From assembly GCF_017306545.1 (NCBI RefSeq), contig NZ_JAFKID010000007.1, positions 124,001-188,000 on the forward strand: a DNA stretch of 64,000 nt. Reading direction: 5' to 3'. This DNA is from Mesorhizobium sp. (lineage in GTDB: Bacteria > Pseudomonadota > Alphaproteobacteria > Rhizobiales > Rhizobiaceae). Both the position numbers and the translations under genes were made by a program. The notes under the pieces are model-generated. The model searched no databases. It had not been told where the DNA came from and was given only the letters and a program-made list of their open reading frames with translations. Shown here piece after piece: positions 9,519 to 18,687 of the stretch; the stretch's first letter is position 1; each line of letters opens with the position of its first letter.

Positions 9519-12500
9519 TTGGCCATCAGCAAGATCCTCGTCGCCAACCGGTCCGAAATCGCCATCCGCGTCTTTCGCGCGGCGAACGAACTGGGCATCA
9601 AGACCGTCGCGATCTGGGCCGAGGAGGACAAATATTCGCTGCACCGCTTCAAGGCGGACGAGAGCTACCAGGTCGGGCGCGGGCCGTGGCTGGCCAAGGA
9701 TATGGGGCCGATCGAGAGCTATCTCTCCATCGACGAGATCATGCGGGTGGCCAAGCTCTCCGGCGCCGACGCCGTCCATCCCGGCTACGGGCTGCTGTCG
9801 GAAAGCCCGGAGTTCGCGGAGGCCTGCGCGGAGGCCGGCATCACCTTCATCGGCCCGAAGCCGGAGACGATGCGCCGGCTCGGCAACAAGGTGGCGGCGC
9901 GCAATCTCGCTGTCGAGGTCGGGGTGCCGGTGGTGCCGGCGACCGACCCGCTGCCCGACGACATGGAGGCGGTCAAGAAACTCGCCGCCGGTATCGGCTA
10001 TCCGCTGATGCTGAAGGCGTCGTGGGGCGGCGGCGGCCGCGGCATGCGCGCCATCCGCTCGGAGGCCGATCTCGCCCGCGAGGTCAACGAAGGCAAGCGC
10101 GAGGCGAAGGCCGCCTTCGGCAAGGACGAAGTCTATCTCGAAAAGCTGGTCGAGCGCGCGCGCCATGTCGAAGTGCAGGTGCTGGGCGACCGCCAAGGCA
10201 ACGTCGTGCATCTTTTCGAGCGCGACTGTTCGATCCAGCGCCGCAACCAGAAGGTCGTCGAGCGCGCGCCGGCGCCTTATCTCGGCGACGCGCAACGGCA
10301 GGAACTGTGTTCCTACGCGCTCAAGATCGCCCGCGAAACCAGCTACATCGGCGCCGGCACGGTCGAGTTCCTGATGGACGCCGACAGCGGCAAATTCTAT
10401 TTCATCGAGGTCAATCCGCGCATCCAGGTCGAGCACACCGTGACGGAACAAGTCACCGGCATCGATATCGTCAAGGCGCAGATCCATATCCTCGACGGCT
10501 TCGCCATCGGCTCTCCTGAATCGGGTGTGCCGGCGCAAAAGGACATCCGGCTCAACGGCCATGCCCTGCAATGCCGTATCACCACGGAAGACCCGGAACA
10601 GAATTTCATCCCGGATTACGGCCGCATCACCGCCTATCGCGGCGCCACCGGTTTCGGCATCCGGCTCGACGGCGGCACGGCCTATTCGGGCGCCGTCATC
10701 ACCCGCTACTACGATCCGCTGCTGGAGAAGGTGACGGCGTGGGCACCGACGCCGCATGAAGCCATCTCGCGCATGACGCGGGCGCTGCGCGAATTCCGCA
10801 TCCGTGGCGTGGCGACGAACCTCACCTTCCTCGAGGCGATCATCAACCACCCGGCCTTCGCCGACAATTCCTACACGACGAAGTTCATCGACACGACGCC
10901 GGAACTGTTCCAGCAGGTGAAGCGGCAGGACCGCGCCACCAAGCTGCTCAACTACCTGGCCGACGTGTCGGTCAACGGCCATCCCGAGACGCGCGGCCGG
11001 CCGCGGCCGAACCCGGATGCCGCGGCGCCGGTCATTCCCTGGTACACCGCGCCGGTACCGGAAGGCACCAAGACCCGGCTCGATGCGCTGGGGCCGGAAA
11101 AGTTCGGCCAGTGGATGCGCGCCGAAAAGCGCGTGCTCGTCACCGACACGACCATGCGCGACGGCCATCAGTCGCTGCTCGCCACACGGGTGCGCACGCA
11201 CGATATCGCCCGCATCGCCGGCACTTACGCGCGAGCGCTGCCGCAACTTCTGTCGCTGGAATGCTGGGGCGGCGCGACCTTCGACGTCGCCATGCGCTTC
11301 CTCACCGAAGACCCGTGGGAACGGCTTTCGCTGATCCGCGAGAAGGCGCCCAACATCCTGTTGCAGATGCTCCTGCGCGGCGCCAACGGTGTCGGCTACA
11401 CCAATTACCCCGACAACGTCGTGCAGCATTTCGTGCGTGAGGCGGCGCGCGGCGGCATCGACCTGTTCCGCGTCTTCGACTGCCTGAACTGGGTCGAGAA
11501 CATGCGCGTCGCCATGGACGCGGTCGGCGCCGAGGGTAAGCTGATCGAGGCGGCGATGTGCTATACCGGCGATATCCTCGATCCGGCCCGCGCCAAGTAT
11601 GACCTGAAATACTATGTCGGGCTGGCCGGCGAACTGGAAGCTGCGGGCGCCCATATCATCGCCGTCAAGGACATGGCCGGCCTGCTCAAGCCGGGTGCGG
11701 CGCGCGTCCTGTTCAAGGCGCTGCGCGAGGCGACCGACCTGCCGATCCATTTCCATACGCACGACACATCGGGCCTGTCGGCGGCGACCGTGCTGGCCGC
11801 CGTGGAAGCGGGGGCCGATGCGATCGACGCGGCGATGGATTCGTTCTCGGGCAACACCTCGCAGCCCTGTCTCGGCTCCATCGTCGAGGCGCTGAAGGGC
11901 GGCGAGCGCGCGCCCGACCTCGATCCCGCCTGGATTCGCAAGATTTCGTTCTACTGGGAAGCGGTGCGCAACCAGTACGCCGCCTTTGAAACGGACCTGA
12001 AAGGGCCGGCCTCGGAGGTCTACCTGCACGAGATGCCGGGCGGCCAGTTCACCAACCTGAAAGAGCAGGCCCGCTCGCTCGGGCTGGAGACGCGCTGGCA
12101 CGAGGTGGCGCAGGCCTATCACGACGTCAACCTGATGTTCGGCGATATCGTCAAGGTGACGCCGTCGTCCAAGGTGGTGGGCGACATGGCGCTGATGATG
12201 GTTTCGCAGGACCTCACCGTCGCCGACGTCGAGAACCCGGCCAGAGACATCGCCTTCCCGGATTCGGTCGTGTCCATGCTGCGCGGCGATCTCGGCCAGT
12301 CGCCGGGCGGCTGGCCCGCCGCCTTGCAGAAGAAGGCGCTCAAGGGCGACAAGCCCTATACGGTGCGGCCCGGCTCGCTGCTCAAGCCCGCCGACCTGGA
12401 GAAAAGCCGCAAGGCGGTCGAGGAGAAGATCGGCCGGCCGCTGTCGGAGCAGGAATTCGCTTCCTGGCTGATGTATCCGAAAGTGTTTGCCGACTTCGCC

Positions 12501-12977
12501 GCCGCGCACGAAACCTACGGTCCGGTCAGCGTGCTGCCGACGCCGACCTATTTCTACGGCATGAAGCCGGAGGACGAGATCTTCGTCGACATCGAGAAGG
12601 GCAAGACGCTGGTGATCCGCTGCCTTGCCATGGGCGATACCGACGAGAAGGGGATGATGACGGTCTTCTTCGAGTTGAACGGCCAGCCGCGCCGCATCAA
12701 GGTGCCGGACCGTATCCATGGCGCTGCGGCCGGCAAGGTACGAGCGAAGGCCGACGCCGGCAACGAGGCGCATCTCGGCGCGCCGATGCCGGGCGTCGTC
12801 TCCGGCGTTTCGGTGTCGGCCGGGCAGGCGGTGAAGGCCGGCGACGTGCTGCTTTCCATCGAGGCGATGAAGATGGAGACGGCGCTGCACGCCGAGCGCG
12901 ACGGCACGATCGCCGAGGTGCTGGTGCGCGCCGGCGACCAGATCGACGCCAAGGACCTCTTGCTCGTCTACGCCTGA
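9519..12977 (+). CDS. pyc: pyruvate carboxylase
   Basis: A 1152-residue single-chain enzyme that makes oxaloacetate from pyruvate, bicarbonate and ATP. The start is TTG at 9519 with GGGAG seven bases upstream; the frame is open further upstream but that part is not family-like. The biotin carboxylase domain (about 1-460) has the ATP-grasp loop SWGGGGRGMRA and FIEVNPRIQVEH. The carboxyltransferase domain (about 530-810) begins DTTMRDGHQSLLATR, with CWGGATFDVAMRFL. The conserved PYC linker follows, and the C-terminal biotinyl domain carries the acceptor lysine in EAMKME at about residue 1118. Length and order match the alpha4 tetramer type. It stands alone downstream of the liv terminator. Confidence 0.96.
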   Translation: MAISKILVANRSEIAIRVFRAANELGIKTVAIWAEEDKYSLHRFKADESYQVGRGPWLAKDMGPIESYLSIDEIMRVAKLSGADAVHPGYGLLSESPEFAEACAEAGITFIGPKPETMRRLGNKVAARNLAVEVGVPVVPATDPLPDDMEAVKKLAAGIGYPLMLKASWGGGGRGMRAIRSEADLAREVNEGKREAKAAFGKDEVYLEKLVERARHVEVQVLGDRQGNVVHLFERDCSIQRRNQKVVERAPAPYLGDAQRQELCSYALKIARETSYIGAGTVEFLMDADSGKFYFIEVNPRIQVEHTVTEQVTGIDIVKAQIHILDGFAIGSPESGVPAQKDIRLNGHALQCRITTEDPEQNFIPDYGRITAYRGATGFGIRLDGGTAYSGAVITRYYDPLLEKVTAWAPTPHEAISRMTRALREFRIRGVATNLTFLEAIINHPAFADNSYTTKFIDTTPELFQQVKRQDRATKLLNYLADVSVNGHPETRGRPRPNPDAAAPVIPWYTAPVPEGTKTRLDALGPEKFGQWMRAEKRVLVTDTTMRDGHQSLLATRVRTHDIARIAGTYARALPQLLSLECWGGATFDVAMRFLTEDPWERLSLIREKAPNILLQMLLRGANGVGYTNYPDNVVQHFVREAARGGIDLFRVFDCLNWVENMRVAMDAVGAEGKLIEAAMCYTGDILDPARAKYDLKYYVGLAGELEAAGAHIIAVKDMAGLLKPGAARVLFKALREATDLPIHFHTHDTSGLSAATVLAAVEAGADAIDAAMDSFSGNTSQPCLGSIVEALKGGERAPDLDPAWIRKISFYWEAVRNQYAAFETDLKGPASEVYLHEMPGGQFTNLKEQARSLGLETRWHEVAQAYHDVNLMFGDIVKVTPSSKVVGDMALMMVSQDLTVADVENPARDIAFPDSVVSMLRGDLGQSPGGWPAALQKKALKGDKPYTVRPGSLLKPADLEKSRKAVEEKIGRPLSEQEFASWLMYPKVFADFAAAHETYGPVSVLPTPTYFYGMKPEDEIFVDIEKGKTLVIRCLAMGDTDEKGMMTVFFELNGQPRRIKVPDRIHGAAAGKVRAKADAGNEAHLGAPMPGVVSGVSVSAGQAVKAGDVLLSIEAMKMETALHAERDGTIAEVLVRAGDQIDAKDLLLVYA

Positions 12978-13130
12978 CCGGCGGGGCGAGCGCGCCCTTT
13001 CGATGGCGGAGCGGGGTCGGCCGCCATCGTTTCAAGGGCCGTTACACCGGCCTTTTTGTCCACCACGCGCCGGTTACGTCCCGGATCTACCTTCGGACCA
13101 TTCCAGACACGGAAAGATCCGAGGGCAGCG

Positions 13131-13493
13131 ATGATGCGCACACCCGCTTTTTCAAACTGTTTGCCGCCGTCGCGGCGCGATGAATTTTCCCGGCGATCAG
13201 GCCGCCGGCTGGGTTGGCGTTTGCGCGCCGGCGCGCAGCCGCTGGGCCTGATCGGCGCCGTCACCGCCGGCGCGCTTGCCGGCATGATGCTTGCGCCGGC
13301 GAGCGGCTCGGCCCTTGCCTCCCTCGATCTGCCGGCCCAGACCGTCGAGAGGCCGCATACCACACCGAAGACGGGCCGCCTGCGGAGGGCGGTCGTCGCT
13401 TCGCCGGCGCGGATCGCCGCCCCGCCGGTACCGGGCGCCTGCACGCCGTCTCCGGCAGAGCCGGCCCGTTCCGGGCTGATCGCCTATGTGTGA
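13131..13493 (+). CDS. small hypothetical protein with one membrane or signal-anchor segment
   Basis: A 120-residue basic protein. The ATG at 13131 has GAGGG five bases before it. It has an Arg-rich N-terminus, a hydrophobic Gly/Ala segment (GLIGAVTAGALAGMMLAP, about residues 45-62) and an Ala/Pro-rich tail with one cysteine near the end. I do not recognise a family. A strong terminator 50 bases downstream suggests it is a real single-gene unit. It could be exported or membrane-anchored. Confidence 0.5.
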   Translation: MMRTPAFSNCLPPSRRDEFSRRSGRRLGWRLRAGAQPLGLIGAVTAGALAGMMLAPASGSALASLDLPAQTVERPHTTPKTGRLRRAVVASPARIAAPPVPGACTPSPAEPARSGLIAYV

Positions 13494-13542
13494 TCGCCCG
13501 GCTTGTTTTGTCTGATCCTCCCCGCCGTCTCAGGCGCAACTG

Positions 13543-13575
13543 CTCCCGCAGCCTCCGGCTTGCGGGAGTTTTTTT
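13543..13575 (+). terminator. rho-independent terminator
   Basis: CTCCCGCA (13543-13550) pairs with TGCGGGAG (13561-13568), extended by an inner GCC/GGC stem with one bulge, and is followed by seven T residues. Confidence 0.88.
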
Positions 13576-13599
13576 GCCTTTGTCGAAGGAAACGGCCTG

Positions 13600-15696
13600 T
13601 TATCCGGCCGCTTCCGCGACGGCGGCCAGCACGCCGCGGACGTCGAGCGTCGAGAATGGCTTTTCCAGGATCAGCGGCCGCTCGGCTGCCGGCAGGGCTT
13701 CGATCTCGGCCTTGGCGCCGACGAGATCGCCGGTGACGATGACGAAGCGCCGCGCCAGCGCCGGTCTTTCGGCCTGTAGCCGGCGATAGATTTCCAGGCC
13801 GCCGGTTCCAGGCATGCGCAGGTCCGAGAACACGATGTCCGGCTCGGGAACCGGCAGCGTCTCGGCAAGCGACAGCCAGCTTCGCGCAATGCGCGACTTG
13901 ACGCCCATCAGTTCGAGAATGTCCGACAGCGAGGCGGCGACATCGGGCTCGTCGTCGATGATCAGGGCATGGCGCAGGCCGGTGGATTTGTTGCGCCCCT
14001 CGGCAGTCACCGCCGTGCCTGCTGCGATGCCGGGGAGTTCCACGACGAAGCGCGCGCCGTGCGGTTCGGCCTCCTCGAACCAGACATGCCCTTCGTGGCG
14101 TTCGACGATGGATTTCGAGATCGACAGGCCGATGCCGGTGCCGACGCCGACGGGCTTGGTGGTGAAGTAGGATTCGAAGATGCGGTGGCGGATCGCCTGC
14201 GGCACCCCCGGCCCGTTGTCCTCGACGGAAAAGCGGGGATTGCCGTTGTCGGCGCGCCAGGTGCGCACGACGATCCGGCGCTCGTCCTGCACGCCGGCCA
14301 GCGCGTGCTGGCTGTTGATGAGGAAGTTCGCCGCGACCTGGGTGATGTGGTCGGCGTCGGCCATCGCCAGCAGCGGCCCGTCGGCGAAATCGCTGTCGAT
14401 GAGAATGCCGTTGGAACGCGCGCCGTAGGCGGTCAGTTCCAGTGCGGCGCGCACCACCTGGTTGAGATCCGTTTCCGCCTGGCTGGACGGATGCAGCCGG
14501 ACCATCGACAGGAAGCTCTTGACGATACGGCCGCAGCGCTCGGCGGCGGCTCGCACCTTCTCGGCGCGCAGCTTGGTCGGCGCGTCGGCGGCGAATTCAT
14601 GCAGCAGCGTCGATTGCGCCACCACGACGGCAAGCGGGTTGTTCAACTCGTGCGAGACGCCGGCCAGCAGCGAGCCCATCGCCGCCATCTTCTCGTTCTG
14701 GTGCAGCCTTTCGCGCTGGCGGTGGATTTCTTCCTCGGCGCGCAGTTTTTCGCGCAGGTCGCGGATCGAGCCGAAGATCAGCCGCCGGTCGGCCACCTTG
14801 ATCTCGGTCGCCGTCAGTTCGATCGGGAAGACTTCGCCGGCGGCGTTCTGCGTCACCGTCTCCAGCCGCTGGCCGATCATCGGCGCGCCGCGTCCCGCCA
14901 TGTATTCGGCCCCGGTCGCGTAGCCCCGGCGATAATAGTGGGGTACGATCATGTACAGCAGGTCGCGGCCGAGGATGTCGGCGCGCCGGTAGCCGAACAT
15001 CTTCTCGGCCGCCGGATTGAACTCGATGACGGCGCCTGTCTCGTCGATGACGATGATGGCGTCGAGCGATGCCTGGATCATGGTGCGGCGCACCACCTCG
15101 CTGACATGCTGGTCGGATTGCAGGCGCTCGATCGCGTCGCCCACGGCCAGCGCCACGATCTCAAGCGCGGCCTTGATCTCGTCGCTCCAGATGCGTTCCT
15201 CGACGCAGTCGTTGACGGCCAGAGAGCCCCAGGGCGTGCCGTTGGCCCACACCGGCACCGACAGGAAGGAAACGATGCGCTGGTTCTCGAAATCCCGGCG
15301 CAGAAAACCTTCGATATCGCGCGTGAGGCCGGCGAACATCTTGCCTTGCCGGCCCTCCTGGGCGACCTTGCCGAGCAGCGGGTCCATGTGGACGACGGCC
15401 TGCGGGATGATGGACGGCGGCGCCGCGATCTCGGCGATGGACCCGTCGACCCAGTAGGAGACGACCGACTGGGTGAGGCCCTGGCCGGCCATGTCCTCGA
15501 GCCGGAACAGGATGGCCCGGTGGCCGGTGCAGGAGCGCCCCAGCAGTTCGAGCAGTTCGACGATCTCGCCGCGCCAGTCGACGGCTTCGCGCAGGCGCCG
15601 GGCGATGCGCGCGGCGGCGACGGCGGGGCTGTCTTCCTTGGGCGCGGTGCTGCTCGAAGGCAGCCTCGCTTCCGTCCTGTGCAGCGGCCGGTCCAT
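13600..15696 (-). CDS. hybrid sensor histidine kinase (GAF-PAS-HisKA-HATPase-REC)
   Basis: A 698-residue soluble sensor without membrane helices. It has a GAF-like domain (about 35-215), a PAS domain (about 225-335, with IDETGAVIEFNPAAEKMFGY), HisKA with the phospho-acceptor histidine in GVSHELNNPLAV (about 365), a HATPase domain with N box NFLINSQHAL, VEDNGPGVP and GTGIGLSISKSIVE, and a C-terminal receiver (about 570-695) with DIVFSDLRMP and the conserved lysine in LILEKPF. It lies 12 bases downstream of an OmpR-type regulator on the same strand, so the two form a two-component unit. The intramolecular receiver suggests a phosphorelay or phosphate sink. The signal is unknown; GAF and PAS point to a small cytosolic ligand or redox state. 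Confidence 0.88.
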   Translation of the reverse strand: MDRPLHRTEARLPSSSTAPKEDSPAVAAARIARRLREAVDWRGEIVELLELLGRSCTGHRAILFRLEDMAGQGLTQSVVSYWVDGSIAEIAAPPSIIPQAVVHMDPLLGKVAQEGRQGKMFAGLTRDIEGFLRRDFENQRIVSFLSVPVWANGTPWGSLAVNDCVEERIWSDEIKAALEIVALAVGDAIERLQSDQHVSEVVRRTMIQASLDAIIVIDETGAVIEFNPAAEKMFGYRRADILGRDLLYMIVPHYYRRGYATGAEYMAGRGAPMIGQRLETVTQNAAGEVFPIELTATEIKVADRRLIFGSIRDLREKLRAEEEIHRQRERLHQNEKMAAMGSLLAGVSHELNNPLAVVVAQSTLLHEFAADAPTKLRAEKVRAAAERCGRIVKSFLSMVRLHPSSQAETDLNQVVRAALELTAYGARSNGILIDSDFADGPLLAMADADHITQVAANFLINSQHALAGVQDERRIVVRTWRADNGNPRFSVEDNGPGVPQAIRHRIFESYFTTKPVGVGTGIGLSISKSIVERHEGHVWFEEAEPHGARFVVELPGIAAGTAVTAEGRNKSTGLRHALIIDDEPDVAASLSDILELMGVKSRIARSWLSLAETLPVPEPDIVFSDLRMPGTGGLEIYRRLQAERPALARRFVIVTGDLVGAKAEIEALPAAERPLILEKPFSTLDVRGVLAAVAEAAG

Positions 15697-15708
15697 CGCC
15701 TGCTTTTC

Positions 15709-16500
15709 CTAGCGGCCGCGTTCGTCGCCGGCCGGCAGCGAAAAGAGATAGCCTTCGCCGCGCACCGTGCGCAGGAACTTCGGATCGGCGGGGTCCGCCT
15801 CGATCTTCTTGCGCAGGCGCATGATGCGGATATCCACGGCGCGCGAGGCTTCTACGTCTTCGGCGAGGCCGATGGCTTCCGAAATCGCCGTGCGCGTCAG
15901 CACCCGGTTGGCGCGGGTCAGGAAAACCTCCAGCACGTCGAATTCGCTTCTGGCGAGATCGACCACGGTTCCGCCCGGCCCCGTCACCAGCCTGCCGTCG
16001 AGATCGACCGAGAACGGACCGAAGCGCATGGCGCCGCGGCCGGGCCCGGCGGCCGTTTTCGCGCCCGCCGGCTGCGGCGGCGAGGGCTGCGGCACGCGGC
16101 GCAGCACCGAGCGAACCCTGGCCAGCACTTCGCGCAGCTCGTAGGGTTTGACGATATAGTCGTCGGCGCCGATCTCCAGCCCGACGATGCGGTCGAGCGG
16201 GGTGCCGGCGGCGGTGGCGTAGATGATGCCGGTCGGCATTTTCGAGCGCAGCCAGCGGCCGAGCGACAGGCCGTCCTCGCCGGGCATGGCGATATCGAGC
16301 AAGGCTAGGTGGAAGGCGCCGCTTTCCAGCATCGGCCGGGCTTCCGCGGCATTCCCGGCGGTCGCGACGTCATAGCCGTTGGCGGCGAGATATTCGGCCA
16401 CCGCGTCCCGAAGATCGGGCTCGTCCTCAACAATGATGATTTTGGCACGCACGGCCGTTTCGTCCCCGCTTTCGGCGGAAAGTAGATTGGGTATAAACAT
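15709..16500 (-). CDS. OmpR/PhoB-family response regulator
   Basis: The receiver domain has the acidic pair in IIIVEDEPDL, the phospho-acceptor aspartate in ALLDIAMPGEDG and the lysine in YIVKPYELREVLARV. A Pro/Ala-rich linker and a winged-helix trans_reg_C domain (last 100 residues or so, ending LRTVRGEGYLFSLP) follow. ATG at 16500 gives 263 residues. GTG at 16452 (giving 247), directly before RAKIIIVEDE, fits the usual family start better and has GGGGA upstream, so either may be used. It is upstream of the hybrid kinase in the same unit and divergent from a second OmpR-like gene. Confidence 0.88.
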   Translation of the reverse strand: MFIPNLLSAESGDETAVRAKIIIVEDEPDLRDAVAEYLAANGYDVATAGNAAEARPMLESGAFHLALLDIAMPGEDGLSLGRWLRSKMPTGIIYATAAGTPLDRIVGLEIGADDYIVKPYELREVLARVRSVLRRVPQPSPPQPAGAKTAAGPGRGAMRFGPFSVDLDGRLVTGPGGTVVDLARSEFDVLEVFLTRANRVLTRTAISEAIGLAEDVEASRAVDIRIMRLRKKIEADPADPKFLRTVRGEGYLFSLPAGDERGR

Positions 16501-16535
16501 GTTGTCTAGGGGCTCACATCGGGCGGGGGGCTTGG

Positions 16536-17237
16536 ATGGCAGCACGGGCGGTTGTGGCGCTGGTGTGCGTGGCGGAAGTGGTGGCCGACGATCTGGCCGG
16601 CCATCTGGAGCGGCGCGGCCACGACGTGCGCAAGGTCGCGCAGGCGTGGCAGGCGGATTCGCTGCTCGGCGGGCGCGGCATCGACGTGGCGGTGATCGGC
16701 GACGATCTCAGCCAGGCGGACGGACGCGACCTCTTGAAGCGGCACGGCGGCGAAGGCGGACCGGACTTCGTGCTGATCTGCCGGCCGAAAGATCTGGTGG
16801 ACAAGGTGCTGGCGCTGGAACTGGGCGCGGCCGACGTCGTCGAAAGCCCGCTGGTGGTGCGCGAACTGGCGGCGCGTATCGGCGGCCTGCTGGCGCGGCG
16901 CGGGCGCGGCGCGGCCGAACTGGTGGTGCTGGAGAACGCGACGGTGGACCTGCGCTCGGCCATGGTCATGCACCGTTCCGGCACGGAAGAGCAGCTTTCG
17001 CCCGGCCAGGTGGCGCTGCTGCGCCTGTTCGTCGCCAGCCCGCGCAAGGTGCTGACGCGCGACGACATCATCGCCGCCGCGCCGGCCGAAAACGCGGAGG
17101 CCTTCGACCGCTCGATCGATTCGCGCATCGTGCGGTTGAGGCGCAAGCTCGACACCGAAACCATCACCACCATTCGCGGTGCCGGCTACCGGTTCGACCC
17201 GCCCGTCACCGTCGGCGCGGACACGGCCGACGGCTGA
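16536..17237 (+). CDS. OmpR-like winged-helix regulator with degenerate receiver domain
   Basis: A 233-residue protein. The C-terminal 100 residues form a clear OmpR-type winged helix (SPGQVALLRLFVASPRKVLT, SIDSRIVRLRRKLD, IRGAGYRF). The first 120 residues follow a receiver fold, but key residues are missing. The phospho-acceptor position reads DVAVIGDD instead of LLD, and the conserved lysine region reads VVESPLVVREL instead of VKP. It is probably an atypical regulator that works without phosphorylation. It is divergent from the kinase/regulator pair, with a 35-base shared gap, so it may act on or with that system. Confidence 0.8.
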   Translation: MAARAVVALVCVAEVVADDLAGHLERRGHDVRKVAQAWQADSLLGGRGIDVAVIGDDLSQADGRDLLKRHGGEGGPDFVLICRPKDLVDKVLALELGAADVVESPLVVRELAARIGGLLARRGRGAAELVVLENATVDLRSAMVMHRSGTEEQLSPGQVALLRLFVASPRKVLTRDDIIAAAPAENAEAFDRSIDSRIVRLRRKLDTETITTIRGAGYRFDPPVTVGADTADG

Positions 17238-17257
17238 AGCGGGGCGGCGGTCCGCCG

Positions 17258-17419
17258 TCAGCACGGCAAGGCCGGCATATCCGCCGCGGCAACGGCGGCG
17301 ACGATCGGCGTGTCGACGGCGTGCGCCTTCATCAGCAGGGCGGCGAGGCCGGCGAAGCCGAGCAGGCCCTGCGCATAAAGCAGGGCCGACAGCACGGCGG
17401 CGGCACGTTTCCTGTTCAT
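17258..17419 (-). CDS. small hydrophobic protein (53 aa)
   Basis: The frame reads MNRKRAAAVLSALLYAQGLL and continues with one long hydrophobic helix (about residues 6-30) and a short Ala/Val-rich tail. It starts six bases after the stop of the upstream membrane-protein gene on the same strand, which supports co-translation. I recognise no family. Confidence 0.4.
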   Translation of the reverse strand: MNRKRAAAVLSALLYAQGLLGFAGLAALLMKAHAVDTPIVAAVAAADMPALPC

Positions 17420-17424
17420 GGCCT

Positions 17425-17895
17425 TCAGCCCCTGAAATTGTCGATCAACTGGCGGGTGTCGCCGTTGTCGTTCGCGTTTGCCTGCCGTCGGCGTCCGGGT
17501 TTCCCCGAAGCGCCCGCGCCGCCGACGGAGCCCCCCGTGACGGCGCGGGCCTTCGGTCCTCTCGGCTGCAAGCCGCCGGAGGCGCCGCGCATCGCTCTCA
17601 GCCCGAAGCCAACCCGCCAGAGGGCCAGGAGCCGGTGGATGCGCAGGCTGGAGACGATCCAGACCGTGGCGAAGAACAGCGCGGCATGCAGCGTCGAGAC
17701 TTCCGCCTGCGACATGCCGGCCTGTACCGCCACGACGTCGCCATGGCTGGCCAGGACTTCAACGCCGGCGGCCGCGGCAATCGCGGCACCTATGCCAAGA
17801 AACGTGGAAGCGACCTTGCTGGTGATGCTCATCGACGGTTTCGGACCTGCTGTTTCCGTTGCCGCCAGATTGTGCGCCGCGTGTATCGGCTTCAT
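17425..17895 (-). CDS. hypothetical membrane protein
   Basis: With the ATG at 17895 it is 156 residues. It has two hydrophobic segments (STFLGIGAAIAAAAGVEVLA and LHAALFFATVWIVSSL) and a long basic, Pro/Gly-rich C-terminal tail ending near LIDNFRG. Other starts are possible: TTG at 17910 and ATG at 17832, none with a good ribosome-binding site. It is followed closely by a 53-residue hydrophobic gene. No family is recognised. Confidence 0.4.
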   Translation of the reverse strand: MKPIHAAHNLAATETAGPKPSMSITSKVASTFLGIGAAIAAAAGVEVLASHGDVVAVQAGMSQAEVSTLHAALFFATVWIVSSLRIHRLLALWRVGFGLRAMRGASGGLQPRGPKARAVTGGSVGGAGASGKPGRRRQANANDNGDTRQLIDNFRG

Positions 17896-18183
17896 GCCGC
17901 GCGGTGTCAATTCTGTTGCAGATCGGTTTCGGATTCTTTCGCTTCAGAAAGCCATTGATCTGGCGATTTGGCCTGACATTGGCAATTTCAGGCAAAAATA
18001 CGCAGGCTACACAGGTCTTCAGGAAAAGCGTGCCTCTCTTATTCTGTTGGCAGCCGGTTTTCGCTTCCATCAGAAACAATATCGAAACCAAAACGACCAT
18101 TTTGCGAAATTCAATCGAAACACGATCCCGCAATAAGTCCGCCATCGAATCTGACGCCGGCCATCCGGCCCATGGAGGACATC

Positions 18184-18642
18184 ATGATCACCACCGTTTC
18201 CGCGAAGCTCATCAACGTCGCCGCCGTCGCTCTCGCCGGCGCGGCCATCCTGTTCGGTGCGGGAGGGGGTACGGCGCATGCCGGCAGGCTGGTCGCGCGG
18301 GTTTCCATCTCGCAGCAGCGCATGCAGGTGCTGGTCGACGGCCGCCCGGCCTTCGAATGGAAAGTTTCGACCGGGCGCAAGGGCCATGGAACGCCCACCG
18401 GCTCCTACAAGCCGACCCGGTTGGAAGAGACGTGGTATTCGCGCAAATACGACAACGCGCCGATGCCGCATTCGGTCTTCTTTCACGGCGGCTATGCCGT
18501 GCATGCGACGACCTACATCAAGCGTCTCGGGCAACCGGCCTCGCATGGCTGCGTGCGCCTGCATCCGGCGGCGGCCGCGGACTTTTACCAGCTCGTCGAG
18601 ACGTTCGGTCCGGCCAATACCAGCATCGTCATCACCGAGTGA
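18184..18642 (+). CDS. L,D-transpeptidase (YkuD domain), exported
   Basis: A 152-residue protein. GGAGG five bases before the ATG at 18184 fixes the start. An N-terminal signal peptide ends near GGGTAHA, and the YkuD catalytic domain fills the rest. The active-site motif is HATTYIKRLG followed by SHGCVRL, with the nucleophilic cysteine in SHGC. Such enzymes form 3-3 peptidoglycan cross-links or attach proteins to the wall in the periplasm; this minimal version has no peptidoglycan-binding domain. It stands alone. About 270 bases upstream of it are AT-rich relative to the window and probably hold its promoter. Confidence 0.9.
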   Translation: MITTVSAKLINVAAVALAGAAILFGAGGGTAHAGRLVARVSISQQRMQVLVDGRPAFEWKVSTGRKGHGTPTGSYKPTRLEETWYSRKYDNAPMPHSVFFHGGYAVHATTYIKRLGQPASHGCVRLHPAAAADFYQLVETFGPANTSIVITE

Positions 18643-18687
18643 GGGCTGGGCGGCCGCACGAAGATACAGGGCAGCCGCCCGCCGCCA

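Noticed and set aside
7974-12890. A 1638-codon open frame on the minus strand
   Set aside because: It lies antisense to livK and pyc, has no family features and is rich in His, Arg and Asp as expected from GC-rich third positions read backward.
13969-16308. A 779-codon open frame on the plus strand
   Set aside because: Antisense to the hybrid kinase and its regulator, both of which have intact catalytic motifs.
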